From Mycobacterium rhizamassiliense (GTDB lineage: Bacteria > Actinomycetota > Actinomycetes > Mycobacteriales > Mycobacteriaceae): a DNA stretch of 64,000 nt. Location of the stretch: NCBI RefSeq assembly GCF_900157375.1, contig NZ_LT721901.1:4359685-4423684 (forward strand), in the 5' to 3' direction. Each line of letters starts with the position of its first letter. Within the stretch, counting starts at the first letter, position 1. This document shows positions 16,145 through 25,474 of this stretch, piece by piece. Under the pieces are notes generated by a model. It was not told where the DNA came from. It saw only the letters and a program-made list of their open reading frames with translations, and did no database searches. The position numbers and the translations under genes were made by a program.

Positions 16145-18904
16145 GTGACCGGGCTGCTCGAACTCGACCGGTTCGCCGCGGAGATGCCGTTCGCGCTCGA
16201 CGGCTTCCAGCGGCGGGCATGCGAGGCCCTCGAACGCGGCCACGGCGTGTTGGTTTGCGCCCCAACGGGTGCCGGCAAGACAGTCGTCGGCGAGTTCGCC
16301 GTGCACCTGGCGCTGGCGGCCGGCGGCAAGTGCTTCTACACCACGCCGCTCAAGGCGCTGAGCAATCAGAAACACAACGACCTGATCGCGCGCTACGGCC
16401 GCGACCGCATCGGCCTGCTGACCGGCGACATGTCGGTGAACTCGGACGCGCCGGTGGTGGTGATGACCACCGAAGTGCTGCGCAACATGCTCTACGCGGA
16501 TTCGCCTGCGCTGCAAGGCCTTTCGCACGTAGTGATGGACGAGGTGCATTTCCTCGCCGACCGGATGCGGGGCCCGGTGTGGGAAGAGGTCATCCTGCAT
16601 CTGCCCGACGAGGTGCGGCTGGTGAGCCTGTCGGCGACGGTGAGCAACGCCGAGGAGTTCGGCGGCTGGATCCAGACCGTGCGCGGCGACACGACGGTGG
16701 TGGTCGACGAGCACCGGCCGGTGCCGCTGTGGCAACACGTCCTGGCGGGCAAGCGGCTGTTCGACCTGTTCGACTATCGCAACGACGAATCCGGCGACAA
16801 GCATAAGCCGCGCGTGGACCCAGACCTGTTGCGCCACATCGCCCATCGCCGCGAGGCCGACCGCATGTCGGACTGGCAGCCCCGGCGGGGTGGCGGGCGC
16901 GGGCGCCCGAGCCGGCCGCGGTTCTATCGCCCGCCGCCGCGACCGGACGTCATCGCGACGCTGGATTCCGCCGGGCTGCTGCCGGCGATCACGTTCGTCT
17001 TCTCCCGGGCCGGCTGTGACGCCGCGGTCCAGCAGTGCCTGCGCTCGCCGCTGCGACTGACCAACGACGAGGAGCGCGCGCAGATCGCCGAGGTGATCGA
17101 GCACCGCTGCGGCGATCTGGACGAGGCCGATCTGGGGGTGCTGGGCTACTACGAGTGGCGCGAGGGGCTGCTGCGCGGGCTGGCGGCGCATCACGCCGGG
17201 ATGTTGCCGGCGTTCCGGCATACGGTCGAGGAGCTGTTCACCGCCGGGCTGGTCAGGGCGGTGTTCGCGACGGAGACCTTGGCGCTGGGCATCAACATGC
17301 CCGCCCGCACCGTGGTGCTCGAGCGGCTGGTGAAGTTCAACGGCGAGCAGCACGTGCCGCTGACGCCGGGGGAGTACACGCAGCTCACCGGGCGCGCCGG
17401 GCGGCGCGGCATCGACGTCGAGGGCCACGCGGTGGTGCTGTGGCATCCCGGCGAGGAGACCAGCGAGCCGTCGGCGGTGGCGGGGCTGGCGTCCACCCGG
17501 ACCTTCCCGCTGCGCAGCTCGTTCGCGCCGTCCTACAACATGACGATCAACCTGGTGCAGCACATGGGCCCGGAGCAGGCCCATCAGCTGCTCGAGCAGT
17601 CGTTCGCTCAGTATCAGTCCGACCGGTCCGTCGTCGGGCTGGTGAAAGGCATCGACCGGGGCACCCAGATGCTCGGCGAGATCGCGGCCGAGTTGGGCGG
17701 CCCCGAGGCGCCGATCCTCGAATACGCCCGGATGCGCGCGCGGATCTCCGAGATGGAAAAGGCGCAGTCGCGGGCGTCGCGGCTGCATCGGCGGCAGGCG
17801 GCCGGCGAGGCGCTGGCCGGGCTGCGCCGCGGCGACATCATCACCATCACGCAGGGGCGGCACAGCGGGCTGGCGGTGGTGCTGGAGACGGCCCGCGACG
17901 GCGACGATCCGCGGCCGTTGGTGCTGACCGAGCATCGGTGGGCGGGCCGGATCTCGTCAGCCGACTACTCGGGCGCGACATCGCCCGTCGGGTCGATGCC
18001 GCTGCCCAAGCGGGTCGAGCACCGGCAGCCGCGGGTGCGCCGCGACCTGGCGTCGGCGCTGCGATCCGCCACCGAGGGGTTGGCGATCCAGTCGACGCGC
18101 CGGCGTGGCGGGGGCGGCGACGACGAAGGGTTTCACGACCCGGAGCTGGCGTCGCTGCGCAACCAGCTGCGCCAGCATCCCGCGCACAACAGCCCGGGCA
18201 TCGAGGAGCGGGTCCGCGAGGCGGAGCGCTATCTGCGCATCGAACGCGACAACGCGCAGCTGGAAAAGAAGGTGGCCGCCGCCACCAACTCGCTGGCCCG
18301 CACGTTCGACCGGATCGTCGGGCTGCTCACGGAGCGCGAGTTCATCCAGGGGCCCGCCGACGATCCGCGCGTCACCAGCGACGGGCGCTTGTTGGCGCGT
18401 ATCTATAGCGAAAGCGACCTGCTGGTCGCCGAATGCCTGCGCAGCGGTGCGTGGGCGGGGTTGAAGTCGGCGGAGTTGGCGGCGGTGGTGTCGTCGGTGA
18501 TCTACGAGACTCGCGGCGGCGATGGGCCCGGCGGACCGTTCGCCGCGGACGCGCCCACGCCGGCATTGCGCCAGGCGCTGCACCAGACGTCGCGGCTGTC
18601 CATGGCGCTGCGCGCCGACGAGCAGACGCACCGGATCACCCCCGGCCGCGAACCCGACGACGGCTTCGTCGTCGTGATGTACCGGTGGGCCCGCAGCGGT
18701 GATCTGACCGCGGCGCTGGCCGCCGCGGATGCCACCGGCAGCGGCTCCCCGTTGCTGGCGGGGGATTTCGTGCGGTGGTGCCGCCAGGTGCTGGATCTGC
18801 TCGACCAGGTGCGCAATGCCGCCCCCGACGCTGAACTGCGGGCCACGGCCAAACGCGCTATCAATGAGGTTCGGCGCGGCGTCGTCGCTGTTGACGCCGG
18901 GTAG
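16145..18904 (+). CDS. helY: Ski2-like DExH helicase HelY
   Basis: This 919-residue superfamily-2 helicase is of the Ski2/Mtr4 type (Rv2092c, 906 residues). Walker A is APTGAGKT at 39-46, the DEVH box at 132-135, then SLSATVSNAEEF and the C-terminal helicase motif QLTGRAGRRGID. The C-terminal third contains the arch/KOW-like and winged-helix regions typical of RNA helicases acting with exoribonucleases. In mycobacteria HelY is inferred to act in RNA processing; the substrate here is not shown. It starts at GTG, 24 bases after tatC. Confidence 0.95.
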   Translation: MTGLLELDRFAAEMPFALDGFQRRACEALERGHGVLVCAPTGAGKTVVGEFAVHLALAAGGKCFYTTPLKALSNQKHNDLIARYGRDRIGLLTGDMSVNSDAPVVVMTTEVLRNMLYADSPALQGLSHVVMDEVHFLADRMRGPVWEEVILHLPDEVRLVSLSATVSNAEEFGGWIQTVRGDTTVVVDEHRPVPLWQHVLAGKRLFDLFDYRNDESGDKHKPRVDPDLLRHIAHRREADRMSDWQPRRGGGRGRPSRPRFYRPPPRPDVIATLDSAGLLPAITFVFSRAGCDAAVQQCLRSPLRLTNDEERAQIAEVIEHRCGDLDEADLGVLGYYEWREGLLRGLAAHHAGMLPAFRHTVEELFTAGLVRAVFATETLALGINMPARTVVLERLVKFNGEQHVPLTPGEYTQLTGRAGRRGIDVEGHAVVLWHPGEETSEPSAVAGLASTRTFPLRSSFAPSYNMTINLVQHMGPEQAHQLLEQSFAQYQSDRSVVGLVKGIDRGTQMLGEIAAELGGPEAPILEYARMRARISEMEKAQSRASRLHRRQAAGEALAGLRRGDIITITQGRHSGLAVVLETARDGDDPRPLVLTEHRWAGRISSADYSGATSPVGSMPLPKRVEHRQPRVRRDLASALRSATEGLAIQSTRRRGGGGDDEGFHDPELASLRNQLRQHPAHNSPGIEERVREAERYLRIERDNAQLEKKVAAATNSLARTFDRIVGLLTEREFIQGPADDPRVTSDGRLLARIYSESDLLVAECLRSGAWAGLKSAELAAVVSSVIYETRGGDGPGGPFAADAPTPALRQALHQTSRLSMALRADEQTHRITPGREPDDGFVVVMYRWARSGDLTAALAAADATGSGSPLLAGDFVRWCRQVLDLLDQVRNAAPDAELRATAKRAINEVRRGVVAVDAG

Positions 18905-18962
18905 GCTGGGCCGCGGCTACCGTTAGGTCGGTGCCGAAACACGAGGGAGCTGAGGAGAAACG

Positions 18963-19757
18963 ATGAGCGGACCGCACGGATCGGACCCGGGCCAGCAATG
19001 GCAACCGCCCGGCGAGGGTGGCGATCGGTCCTCGGAACCCACTCAGGCCGCGGCCTCGCCCTGGCAGCAAGGGCCGTCCGGAGGGGAGCAGACCTGGCAG
19101 GCCCCGGCCTACACGCCGCAGTCGGGCTACCCGCCCTACCAACAGCCGGGTGAGCAGGCATACCCGCAGCAGCAGTACGGCCAGCAGCAGCCCGGCTACC
19201 CGCAGCAGCCTGAGCAGCAGTACGGCGCTTCCCAGCAGCCGACGCAGTACGCCGCGCCCGGGCAGTACAGCCAGCCGGGGCAATACGCGCAGCCGGGGCA
19301 ATATGCGCAGCCGGGCCAGTACGGCCAGCCCGACCAATACGGCCAGTACGGTCAGCCGGGGCAATACGGCCAGCCTGGGTACCCGCAGCAATATCCGCCC
19401 TACGAGCAGCCGGGGAAAAAGCGCTCGATGGCGCTGATCGGCGGCATCGGCGGCGTGGTGGCGTTCCTAATCATCGCGGCCGTGCTGGTGCTCGGCTTCT
19501 GGGAGCCCGGGTTCTTCGTCACGACCAAGCTGGACATCACCAAGGCGCAGGCCGGGGTGCAGCAGATCCTGTCCGACGAGACCAACGGCTACGGTGCCAA
19601 GAACGTGCAGAACGTCAAGTGCAACAACGGAACCGACCCCGTCGTGAAGAAGGGCGGCAGCTTCGACTGCAGCGTCAGCATCGACGGCGCGCAGAAGAAG
19701 GTGACGGTGACCTTCCAGGACGACAAGGGCACCTACGAGGTCGGCCGGCCCCAGTAG
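18963..19757 (+). CDS. Membrane protein with Q/Y/P-rich repeats and DUF4333 domain
   Basis: This 264-residue protein is the Rv2091c counterpart. The first ~150 residues are low-complexity, rich in Q, P, Y and G, with tandem PGQYxQ units, and lie in the cytoplasm. One membrane helix follows (RSMALIGGIGGVVAFLIIAAVLVLGFW). The outside C-terminal ~80 residues form a DUF4333 domain with two cysteines (VKCNN and FDCSVSIDG) that probably form a disulfide. DUF4333 is common in actinobacterial envelope proteins of unknown function. The ATG follows GGAGAAACG. Confidence 0.85.
   Translation: MSGPHGSDPGQQWQPPGEGGDRSSEPTQAAASPWQQGPSGGEQTWQAPAYTPQSGYPPYQQPGEQAYPQQQYGQQQPGYPQQPEQQYGASQQPTQYAAPGQYSQPGQYAQPGQYAQPGQYGQPDQYGQYGQPGQYGQPGYPQQYPPYEQPGKKRSMALIGGIGGVVAFLIIAAVLVLGFWEPGFFVTTKLDITKAQAGVQQILSDETNGYGAKNVQNVKCNNGTDPVVKKGGSFDCSVSIDGAQKKVTVTFQDDKGTYEVGRPQ
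19252..19378 (+). repeat. In-frame 18-base tandem repeats coding for PGQYxQ units
   Basis: Near-identical 18-base units (cagccggggcaatacgcg type) repeat in tandem inside the preceding gene and give a variable Gln/Tyr/Pro-rich tail. Copy number is expected to vary between strains. The limits are approximate. Confidence 0.7.
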
Positions 19758-19780
19758 CCATTGGGGTAGCCGTCACCCGG

Positions 19781-20737
19781 TCACGCTGGCAGCGAGTCGA
19801 GCGCCTTCTGCAATCGGGCGATCGAGGATCCGACCCCCAGTTGGGTCGCGAGTTCGGCGGTGCGTTTCGCGTCCTTGGCCACCAGCGGTAGCTCGTCGGT
19901 CCGCGTCGACAGCGTGACCGGCGCGTCGGTGGCGACCCGCACCACCTGACCGGCGGCCTCGATGTAGTCGGTCGCGCCCAGCAGTTTGCCCCGCACACCC
20001 TTGGCCAACTTGGACTTTGGGTCCTGCGCGGCGGCCATGATCTGCTCCAGCGACCCGTGCTGGGCCAGCAGGGTGGCCGCGGTTTTTTCCCCGACGCCGG
20101 GCACACCCGGTAGGCCGTCGGACGGGTCACCACGCAGCAGCGCGAGTTCGGCGTAGGCGGCCCCGGCCCTTTTGATCGGCACGCCGTATTGCTCGGCCAC
20201 TTCCTTGGGGCCGAACAGCGTGGCTTTGGCCAGCCCGCGGCCCAGGTAGAGCACCCGGACGGCGACGGGGTCGTCGGTGACCACCTGCAGCAGGTCGCGG
20301 TCCCCGCTGACCACCACGACCGGGTCGTCGCGTTCCTGCGCGGCCAGCGTGCCCAGCACGTCGTCGGCCTCGAACCCCTCCGCGCCCGCCGTCGCGATGC
20401 CGAACGCGTCGAGCAGCTCCATGATCATGTCGACCTGCGGCGACAGCTCGTCGGGGACTTCCTCGATGTCGGGAGTGCCCTGCGGTTCGGGTTCGGCGAC
20501 GCGATGCGCCTTATACGACGGGATCAGGTCGACCCGGAACTGCGGCCGCCAATCCAGGTCGAGGCAGACGGCCAGCCTTTTCGGCCGCTGCTGGGCGATG
20601 ACGACGGCCATCGAGTCGACGAATCCGCGGACGGCGTTGACGGGCCGCCCGTCGGGCGTGGTGATCGACGACGGCACGCCGAAGTACGAGCGGAACCACA
20701 TGCTGGCCCCGTCGAGCAGTAACACGGGCGCGGGCAT
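19781..20737 (-). CDS. 5'-3' exonuclease, Pol I N-terminal domain type
   Basis: This 318-residue protein (Rv2090 family) is a free-standing FEN/5'-nuclease. It shows LLLDGASMWFRSYFG near the start, ACVCLD-type LAVCLDLDWRPQFR, acidic metal-binding clusters (GFEADDVLGTLA and VVVSGDRDLLQVV), and an H3TH region (LRGDPSDGLPGVPGVGEKTAATLL). It should remove 5' flaps or RNA primers; no polymerase domain is attached. I chose the ATG at 20737 because the frame further upstream overlaps the pepE start; the M. tuberculosis annotation is longer. Confidence 0.9.
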   Translation of the reverse strand: MPAPVLLLDGASMWFRSYFGVPSSITTPDGRPVNAVRGFVDSMAVVIAQQRPKRLAVCLDLDWRPQFRVDLIPSYKAHRVAEPEPQGTPDIEEVPDELSPQVDMIMELLDAFGIATAGAEGFEADDVLGTLAAQERDDPVVVVSGDRDLLQVVTDDPVAVRVLYLGRGLAKATLFGPKEVAEQYGVPIKRAGAAYAELALLRGDPSDGLPGVPGVGEKTAATLLAQHGSLEQIMAAAQDPKSKLAKGVRGKLLGATDYIEAAGQVVRVATDAPVTLSTRTDELPLVAKDAKRTAELATQLGVGSSIARLQKALDSLPA

Positions 20738-20860
20738 GCGGGCTATGGTCTCACGTCGTCTTCTTTCGGCGCCGAACGTCGAGTTGTTGTCGACTTTTTG
20801 GTCGAATCCGCGCAATAACTCGAGGCTCGCCGCGCCGCCCGTGCGGTTAGCCTGGCTGCC

Positions 20861-21988
20861 ATGGAATCTCATCGATTCGACTCCGCCGTGTACGCCCGGC
20901 GCCTGGCGGCCGCCGCCGCCGCGACTTTGGACGCTGGGCTCGACGGCCTGGTGATCAGCCCGGGTTATGACCTGCGTTATCTCATCGGGTCGCGTGCCGA
21001 CACCTTCGAGCGGCTCACCGCGCTGGTGCTGCCGGCGGTCGGGAATCCGACGGTGGTGGTGCCGCGCCTAGAGCTCGCCTCGTTTCGGGGATCGTTTCTT
21101 TCCGAACTGGGCGTAGCGGTGTGCGATTGGGTGGACGGCGACGACCCGTATGCGTTGGTTCGCGATGCTCTCGGCGGGGGGCCTGCCGCTGTGGCGGTCA
21201 CGGATTCGATGCCGGCGCTGCACGTGTTGCCGTTGGCCGGGGTGCTCGGCGTGCTGCCGGTGCTGGCCACCGACGTGCTGCGCGAGCTGCGGATGGTCAA
21301 GGAGGAGTGCGAGATCGACGCGCTGCGCAAGGCGGGTTCGGCCATCGATCGAGTGCATGCGCGGGTGCCGGAGTTTCTGGTTCCGGGCCGCACCGAGGCT
21401 GATGTTGCTGCCGACATCGCCGAAGCGATTGTCGCCGAAGGGCATTCGGAGGTGGCGTTCATCATCGTCGGGTCGGGCCCGCATGGCGCCGATCCGCATC
21501 ACCGGTATTCCGATCGCGAGTTGCAGGTCGGCGACATCGTCGTCGTGGATATCGGGGGTTCGTATGAGCCCGGATACAATTCCGACTCGACGCGCACGTA
21601 CAGCATCGGCGAGCCGGAAGCTGAAGTGGCTGAACAGTATTCGATACTGCAGCGGGCCCAGCGTGCGGCGTTAGACTTCGTGCGGCCGGGTGTGACAGCA
21701 TCGGAGGTCGATGCCGCCGCGCGCGACGTGCTGGCCGAGGCCGGGCTGGCGGAGTATTTCGTGCATCGCACCGGCCATGGCATCGGCCTGTCGGTACACG
21801 AGGAGCCGTACATCGTCGCCGGCAATGACGTGCCTTTGACTGCGGGCATGGCCTTTTCGATCGAGCCGGGCATCTACTTCCCGGGCAACTGGGGCGCCCG
21901 AATCGAGGACATCGTCGTGGTGACCGACGATGGCGCGCTTGCCGTCAACAACCGCCCGCGCGAATTGATTGTGGTGCCCGTGGCGTAG
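20861..21988 (+). CDS. pepE: Xaa-Pro dipeptidase/aminopeptidase PepE (M24)
   Basis: This cytoplasmic metallopeptidase (375 residues, as Rv2089c) cleaves peptides next to proline. It has an N-terminal creatinase-like domain (1-~135) and the C-terminal pita-bread M24 catalytic domain. Metal ligands are in place: VVVDIGG with the second Asp in NSDSTRTY, HRTGHGIG, FSIEPGIY and GARIEDIVVV. It is divergent from the exonuclease gene, sharing a 123-base region. Confidence 0.95.
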   Translation: MESHRFDSAVYARRLAAAAAATLDAGLDGLVISPGYDLRYLIGSRADTFERLTALVLPAVGNPTVVVPRLELASFRGSFLSELGVAVCDWVDGDDPYALVRDALGGGPAAVAVTDSMPALHVLPLAGVLGVLPVLATDVLRELRMVKEECEIDALRKAGSAIDRVHARVPEFLVPGRTEADVAADIAEAIVAEGHSEVAFIIVGSGPHGADPHHRYSDRELQVGDIVVVDIGGSYEPGYNSDSTRTYSIGEPEAEVAEQYSILQRAQRAALDFVRPGVTASEVDAAARDVLAEAGLAEYFVHRTGHGIGLSVHEEPYIVAGNDVPLTAGMAFSIEPGIYFPGNWGARIEDIVVVTDDGALAVNNRPRELIVVPVA

Positions 21989-21990
21989 AT

Positions 21991-22004
21991 GCCCCTAATG
22001 GGGC
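21991..22004 (+). terminator. Short hairpin after pepE
   Basis: GCCCC-TAAT-GGGGC begins three bases after the pepE stop. The 5-bp stem is short and lacks a U-tract, so this is a weak candidate terminator. Confidence 0.35.
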
Positions 22005-22113
22005 CGGACCGCCCGCACTTGGAAGCGCCGATCAATTTCAGAGTGGCTACCGCGATCCGCATTTGCGGTGTAAACAAGCATTAACGCATTTTGCAGTTCG
22101 AGATGGGGCGGTT

Positions 22114-23091
22114 GTGAACGAAGATGCAGCGGGTGGCGGGCGACCGCGCAACCACGAAGTGCCACCGAGGGCCTACGGGCCACCGCCGTCGTATTTCGGT
22201 CGGCCGCCTCCGCCCGGAGCGTATCTACCGCCGACGGATGAGGGTCTGCGCGGAGGTGGCCCGTATCAGGTGCCGCCCGCAATGGGCATGGGGGTGCCGC
22301 CGGGCTACGGGGGTGAGGTGCCGGCTGGCCAGCCTCGTCGCACCCGCCGATGGTGGTTGCTCGGCGGGCTAGGGTTATTCGTTGTCGTGGCCGTGGTAGC
22401 TGGCTTGCTTTTCGTTAGATCTGCAGGCAACTCTGATGGGCGACAGGCGACCACCAGTACCAGCGCTCCGGCGACGTCGTCCATGCCGTCAGTCCCCATG
22501 TCTGCGCTTGACGGCATATTGCCGAGCCCGGGTGACGTAGCTTCTGCGGTTTCGGCACCACCGTTGCTTTCTTTGACTAAACCTGCGGAATCCCACGCTT
22601 TCTACACCGGCTCGATCGTCGACAATAACTGTGCCGGCGTGGTATTCGCGGCGGAGCAATCGTTCTACGAGGGCACCGGCTGGGTGTCGATGCGAAAGCA
22701 AGAGTTGGCGGATGCACAGGACGCTGCCGCAATAAAGTACTCCGTGATCGAAGCGGTGGTGGCATTTCAGGATGCCGGCACCGCTGCCAAGTTTTACCAG
22801 CGGGCGTCTGACATCTTCCATAAGTGCGCAAATCGGACCCTTAACGTCCGCGACGTCAACGTGACGGATCAGGGGCAAGCGTTCGAGATGGTCGGCCCAG
22901 TCTCGGAGAAAGATGGAATCGTTTCCGCCTCGCTGCTATGGGAGGGCGGCGATGGCAGGAACTGTCAGCGCGGTGTATCAGCGCATAACAACATTGCGAT
23001 CGACATTTCTGTATGCGGGTATAGCGTGCCCGACTCTGTGTCACCGGCTTTGATCAAACCTATTGCGGCCAAGATCGATACGGCGCGGTGA
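22114..23091 (+). CDS. Orphan PknH_C-like extracellular sensor protein
   Basis: This protein of about 325 residues has a proline/glycine/tyrosine-rich cytoplasmic region (1-~95), one membrane helix (WWLLGGLGLFVVVAVVAGLLFV) and an outer domain of ~190 residues. The outer domain resembles the PknH_C sensor: four cysteines (DNNCAG, HKCANR, GRNCQR, SVCGY) spaced like its two disulfides. No kinase domain is attached. In M. tuberculosis a kinase gene (pknJ) lies beside pepE. The GTG at 22114 (after GGGGCGG) is preferred to the in-frame ATG at 22063. It probably binds a cell-wall ligand; partner unknown. Confidence 0.7.
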   Translation: MNEDAAGGGRPRNHEVPPRAYGPPPSYFGRPPPPGAYLPPTDEGLRGGGPYQVPPAMGMGVPPGYGGEVPAGQPRRTRRWWLLGGLGLFVVVAVVAGLLFVRSAGNSDGRQATTSTSAPATSSMPSVPMSALDGILPSPGDVASAVSAPPLLSLTKPAESHAFYTGSIVDNNCAGVVFAAEQSFYEGTGWVSMRKQELADAQDAAAIKYSVIEAVVAFQDAGTAAKFYQRASDIFHKCANRTLNVRDVNVTDQGQAFEMVGPVSEKDGIVSASLLWEGGDGRNCQRGVSAHNNIAIDISVCGYSVPDSVSPALIKPIAAKIDTAR

Positions 23092-23137
23092 TGCTCGAAG
23101 CGACGTTGACCGCCCGGCGATTGGTGACGGCCACTTG

Positions 23138-24313
23138 ATGCGAGCACACATCCTGTTTTGCGCGGCCGCCGTTTGTCTGACAATGTGCGGCTGCACCAAC
23201 ACCGTTGCCGGTGCGGCGGGAAAGACACACCAAGTCGTCGGTGGTGTCGACTCAGGGGCGCTCGATACCGGTAACTTCCCGACGGTTGTGCAGCCGCCGT
23301 TCGGCCATGCCGGTAACGTTCATGACGGCTCCTTACTTGAAGCGCGCCGGCTGGCCAGCAACGTAGTGCCGCCTTTCGAGGTGGATGCGAGCCTTTCTGA
23401 CTCGGAGATGACCAGAGCAACACCACTGCAGAGTGCTGAAGCGCTGAGTTTTGCTCTACCCGAACCGATTCCGGACGGTGTGTCGAAACACAATTTCATT
23501 ATAGGGTTTTCTGCCGAGCGCATGAAGATGAACAGAGAACTCACAAATATTGTGCTGCGCTTCGCAGCACCAGAAGACGCAGTTGCAGCCGCTGCGGACA
23601 TGGCCACGAAGAGCGCGAGTGTCCAAACGAGGTACAACGGGCCGAAGCCGACCCACCCCATTCCGATCCCGCGTCATCCGCAAACCGCTGCAGCTATGTA
23701 TGAGGACAATGGTCGCGTAAACGTATTCGCGTACACCCCGCATGGCCCGTACGTGCTCTGTCAGTACGCGGATGGCGGTGAAGGAGTCGATGTGTTCACC
23801 AACATGGTGGCTACGACGATTGATCTGCAAGTGCCGCTGATTGACCAATTCACGCCGACGCCGGCCGAACAGATTCCCGACTTGCCCATCGATCCCACTG
23901 GGCTCTGGGCGCGCACCTTGCCGGCCGAGGATACGCCTTCCGTCGACGAAGGCGTCTACGATTCACGGGCGATCTTACACTTCAAGTCCAATGGGGCCCG
24001 CTCGAAGAAAATGTATGATTCCGCAGGCTTGCAATATGTTTCGATCAGCAAAGACACTGTCTACCAGACGCGCGACGCCGCGGCGGCGTCGCGCCTTATT
24101 CAGGATCTCGTAGCGGACGCGGGTGCCAACGGCATTGCGGCTGCCGGGGTGCGGGGGCTCGCTGCCGCAAAGTGCTTCAAGCCCAATGACGTAGCATCTC
24201 AAACCTTCTACTGCATCGCACAGGCCGACAAGTATGTGGTTGAGGCGACTGATGACGATCCCGCTGTTCGCGAGAAAGTGGCCGCGCAGTACCTCATGCT
24301 GACAGCCAAATAA
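23138..24313 (+). CDS. Predicted lipoprotein of the DUF7373-like mycobacterial family
   Basis: This 391-residue protein has a signal peptide MRAHILFCAAAVCLTMCGC, whose lipobox ends at the last Cys, then NTVAGAA. The mature part contains DSGALDTGNFPT, LEARRLASNVVPPFEVD and, near the end, AKCFKPND...FYCIAQADKYVVEA. I place it by memory with mycobacterial lipoproteins carrying DUF7373. The ATG at 23138 is chosen because the signal peptide begins there. It follows the sensor gene after 46 bases in the same direction, so the two may be co-transcribed. Confidence 0.65.
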   Translation: MRAHILFCAAAVCLTMCGCTNTVAGAAGKTHQVVGGVDSGALDTGNFPTVVQPPFGHAGNVHDGSLLEARRLASNVVPPFEVDASLSDSEMTRATPLQSAEALSFALPEPIPDGVSKHNFIIGFSAERMKMNRELTNIVLRFAAPEDAVAAAADMATKSASVQTRYNGPKPTHPIPIPRHPQTAAAMYEDNGRVNVFAYTPHGPYVLCQYADGGEGVDVFTNMVATTIDLQVPLIDQFTPTPAEQIPDLPIDPTGLWARTLPAEDTPSVDEGVYDSRAILHFKSNGARSKKMYDSAGLQYVSISKDTVYQTRDAAAASRLIQDLVADAGANGIAAAGVRGLAAAKCFKPNDVASQTFYCIAQADKYVVEATDDDPAVREKVAAQYLMLTAK

Positions 24314-24344
24314 GCTCTCGGTTTCCGACCCGTTATCGCGCCGG

Positions 24345-24659
24345 CTAGGTTGACGAGCGCGGCTGCACTGCCCGTAGTTTCTCGGCGCTGCGCTCGTCCA
24401 TGTCGACGAACTCGGTGGCGGCCCGGTGCGCCTTGCGACCAATGCCGGTCAGCGTTTCCTGATGGGCCTGCAGGGTTTTCGCGTGGTGTGCGTGGGCCGC
24501 GCTGACAACGCCGTGAAAATCGTCGGCTGCGGGGAAGTCGCCGAACATCCCTGACGGCAACGCCGCCCGTGTTAGGTGATTGGCCGCGTCTTGCGCATGG
24601 TCACCCGCGCGGTAGGTCTGGTTGCCCCCCGAATGCAGCAATTTAGGATCAACGAACAT
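24345..24659 (-). CDS. DUF2563 family protein (Rv2078-like)
   Basis: This 104-residue protein starts MFVDPKLLHSGGNQTYRAGDHAQDAANHLTR and continues SGMFGDFPAADDFHGVVSAAHAHHAKTLQAH, the DUF2563 pattern; Rv2078 is also 104 residues. It is all helical, WXG100-like in size and layout, with no signal peptide. Such proteins accompany ESX-type substrates in mycobacteria, so secretion or chaperoning is a reasonable inference, not shown. ATG 24659 follows AAGGGGGTTGAG. It is the last gene of the minus-strand cluster. Confidence 0.75.
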   Translation of the reverse strand: MFVDPKLLHSGGNQTYRAGDHAQDAANHLTRAALPSGMFGDFPAADDFHGVVSAAHAHHAKTLQAHQETLTGIGRKAHRAATEFVDMDERSAEKLRAVQPRSST

Positions 24660-24718
24660 CTCAACCCCCTTCTGACCTGCCCCAAGGCTACTCACGCTTG
24701 GCCGCTTGGCAATTCACC

Positions 24719-25474
24719 TCACGAGTCCGGGGGCGCCGCCTGCTTGCCCCGTCCCATCGGCCACCGCTGCCCGATTGCATAGCCGAGCAGGTAGGCGATG
24801 CTGGGGGCGAGCCACAGCAGTAGGGACACAACTGTTGCGATGCCGGCCTGGACATACTGGCCGCGCGCGATCGGGAGTTTGCGCGTGGCATCGTCGATGC
24901 CAGCACCCGCGCAGAGGAGTGTCAAAAACGCCGTCCCGAAAATTGCTTGCGTGGGCCATCCGAAGGCGTACACGTTGCCGGCCACAATGCAGGTAAACGC
25001 AACCAAGATCCACCATATCTTGGGCGCGGACACTTGCCCGATATGCGACGAGTAGCTATCGGGCGGTGCCGATGGCGGCGGACCGATCGTTTTGCCTGCA
25101 GACGGATCCGGCTGGATGTTGTTGAGCGATAAGGCGTAGATTCGCCCGCCGATTTTCAAGTATGGCGTGCGCATGTAGGCGTAGAAAACCGCGACGAACA
25201 CGCACAGCAGTCCGAATGCCAAAGTTACCCGCCAGCCTCGTTGCAAAACGGCCAGAGAGAGGCAGGACGTGGAGATTAGCCAGCTCAGCCAGTAAAGCCC
25301 GCGGGCGCGTTTGCGGTCATCTACGAATGCGCTGGCAACCGCACCAATCAGCCCAGCACAGACACCCGCAATGAACAGCGCGTTGGTCCAGGCGGACCGG
25401 ACTAAGTGTCCCTCGCCTGACCTGGCTAACAGGTTCACGCCATCATTTATCCAACTGCCCACCAAGAGTCCCAC
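24719..25474 (-). CDS. Polytopic membrane protein of the toxin/ESX-type cluster
   Basis: This protein of up to 251 residues has about six membrane segments (NALFIAGVCAGLIGAVASAF, GLYWLSWLISTSCLSLAVL, VTLAFGLLCVFVAVFYAYM, IWWILVAFTCIVAGNVYAF, AIFGTAFLTLLCAGAGI, GIATVVSLLLWLAPSIAYLLGYAI) around a proline-rich loop. The start is unsure: GTG 25474 overlaps the upstream gene by 32 bases, while GTG 25438 avoids overlap; neither has a strong ribosome site. It follows a gene for a glycine-zipper protein, so a protective (immunity) role is conceivable but unproven. No named family is recognised. Confidence 0.65.
   Translation of the reverse strand: MGLLVGSWINDGVNLLARSGEGHLVRSAWTNALFIAGVCAGLIGAVASAFVDDRKRARGLYWLSWLISTSCLSLAVLQRGWRVTLAFGLLCVFVAVFYAYMRTPYLKIGGRIYALSLNNIQPDPSAGKTIGPPPSAPPDSYSSHIGQVSAPKIWWILVAFTCIVAGNVYAFGWPTQAIFGTAFLTLLCAGAGIDDATRKLPIARGQYVQAGIATVVSLLLWLAPSIAYLLGYAIGQRWPMGRGKQAAPPDS

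Noticed and set aside
16130..17935. Long minus-strand open frame (about 600 codons) opposite helY
   Set aside because: It mirrors the codon pattern of helY, is rich in Arg, His and Gln, has no family motif and no ribosome site; it is a GC-rich shadow frame.
19252..19378. Tandem repeats considered as a CRISPR array
   Set aside because: The units are directly adjacent without spacers and stay in frame inside a coding region, so they are coding repeats.
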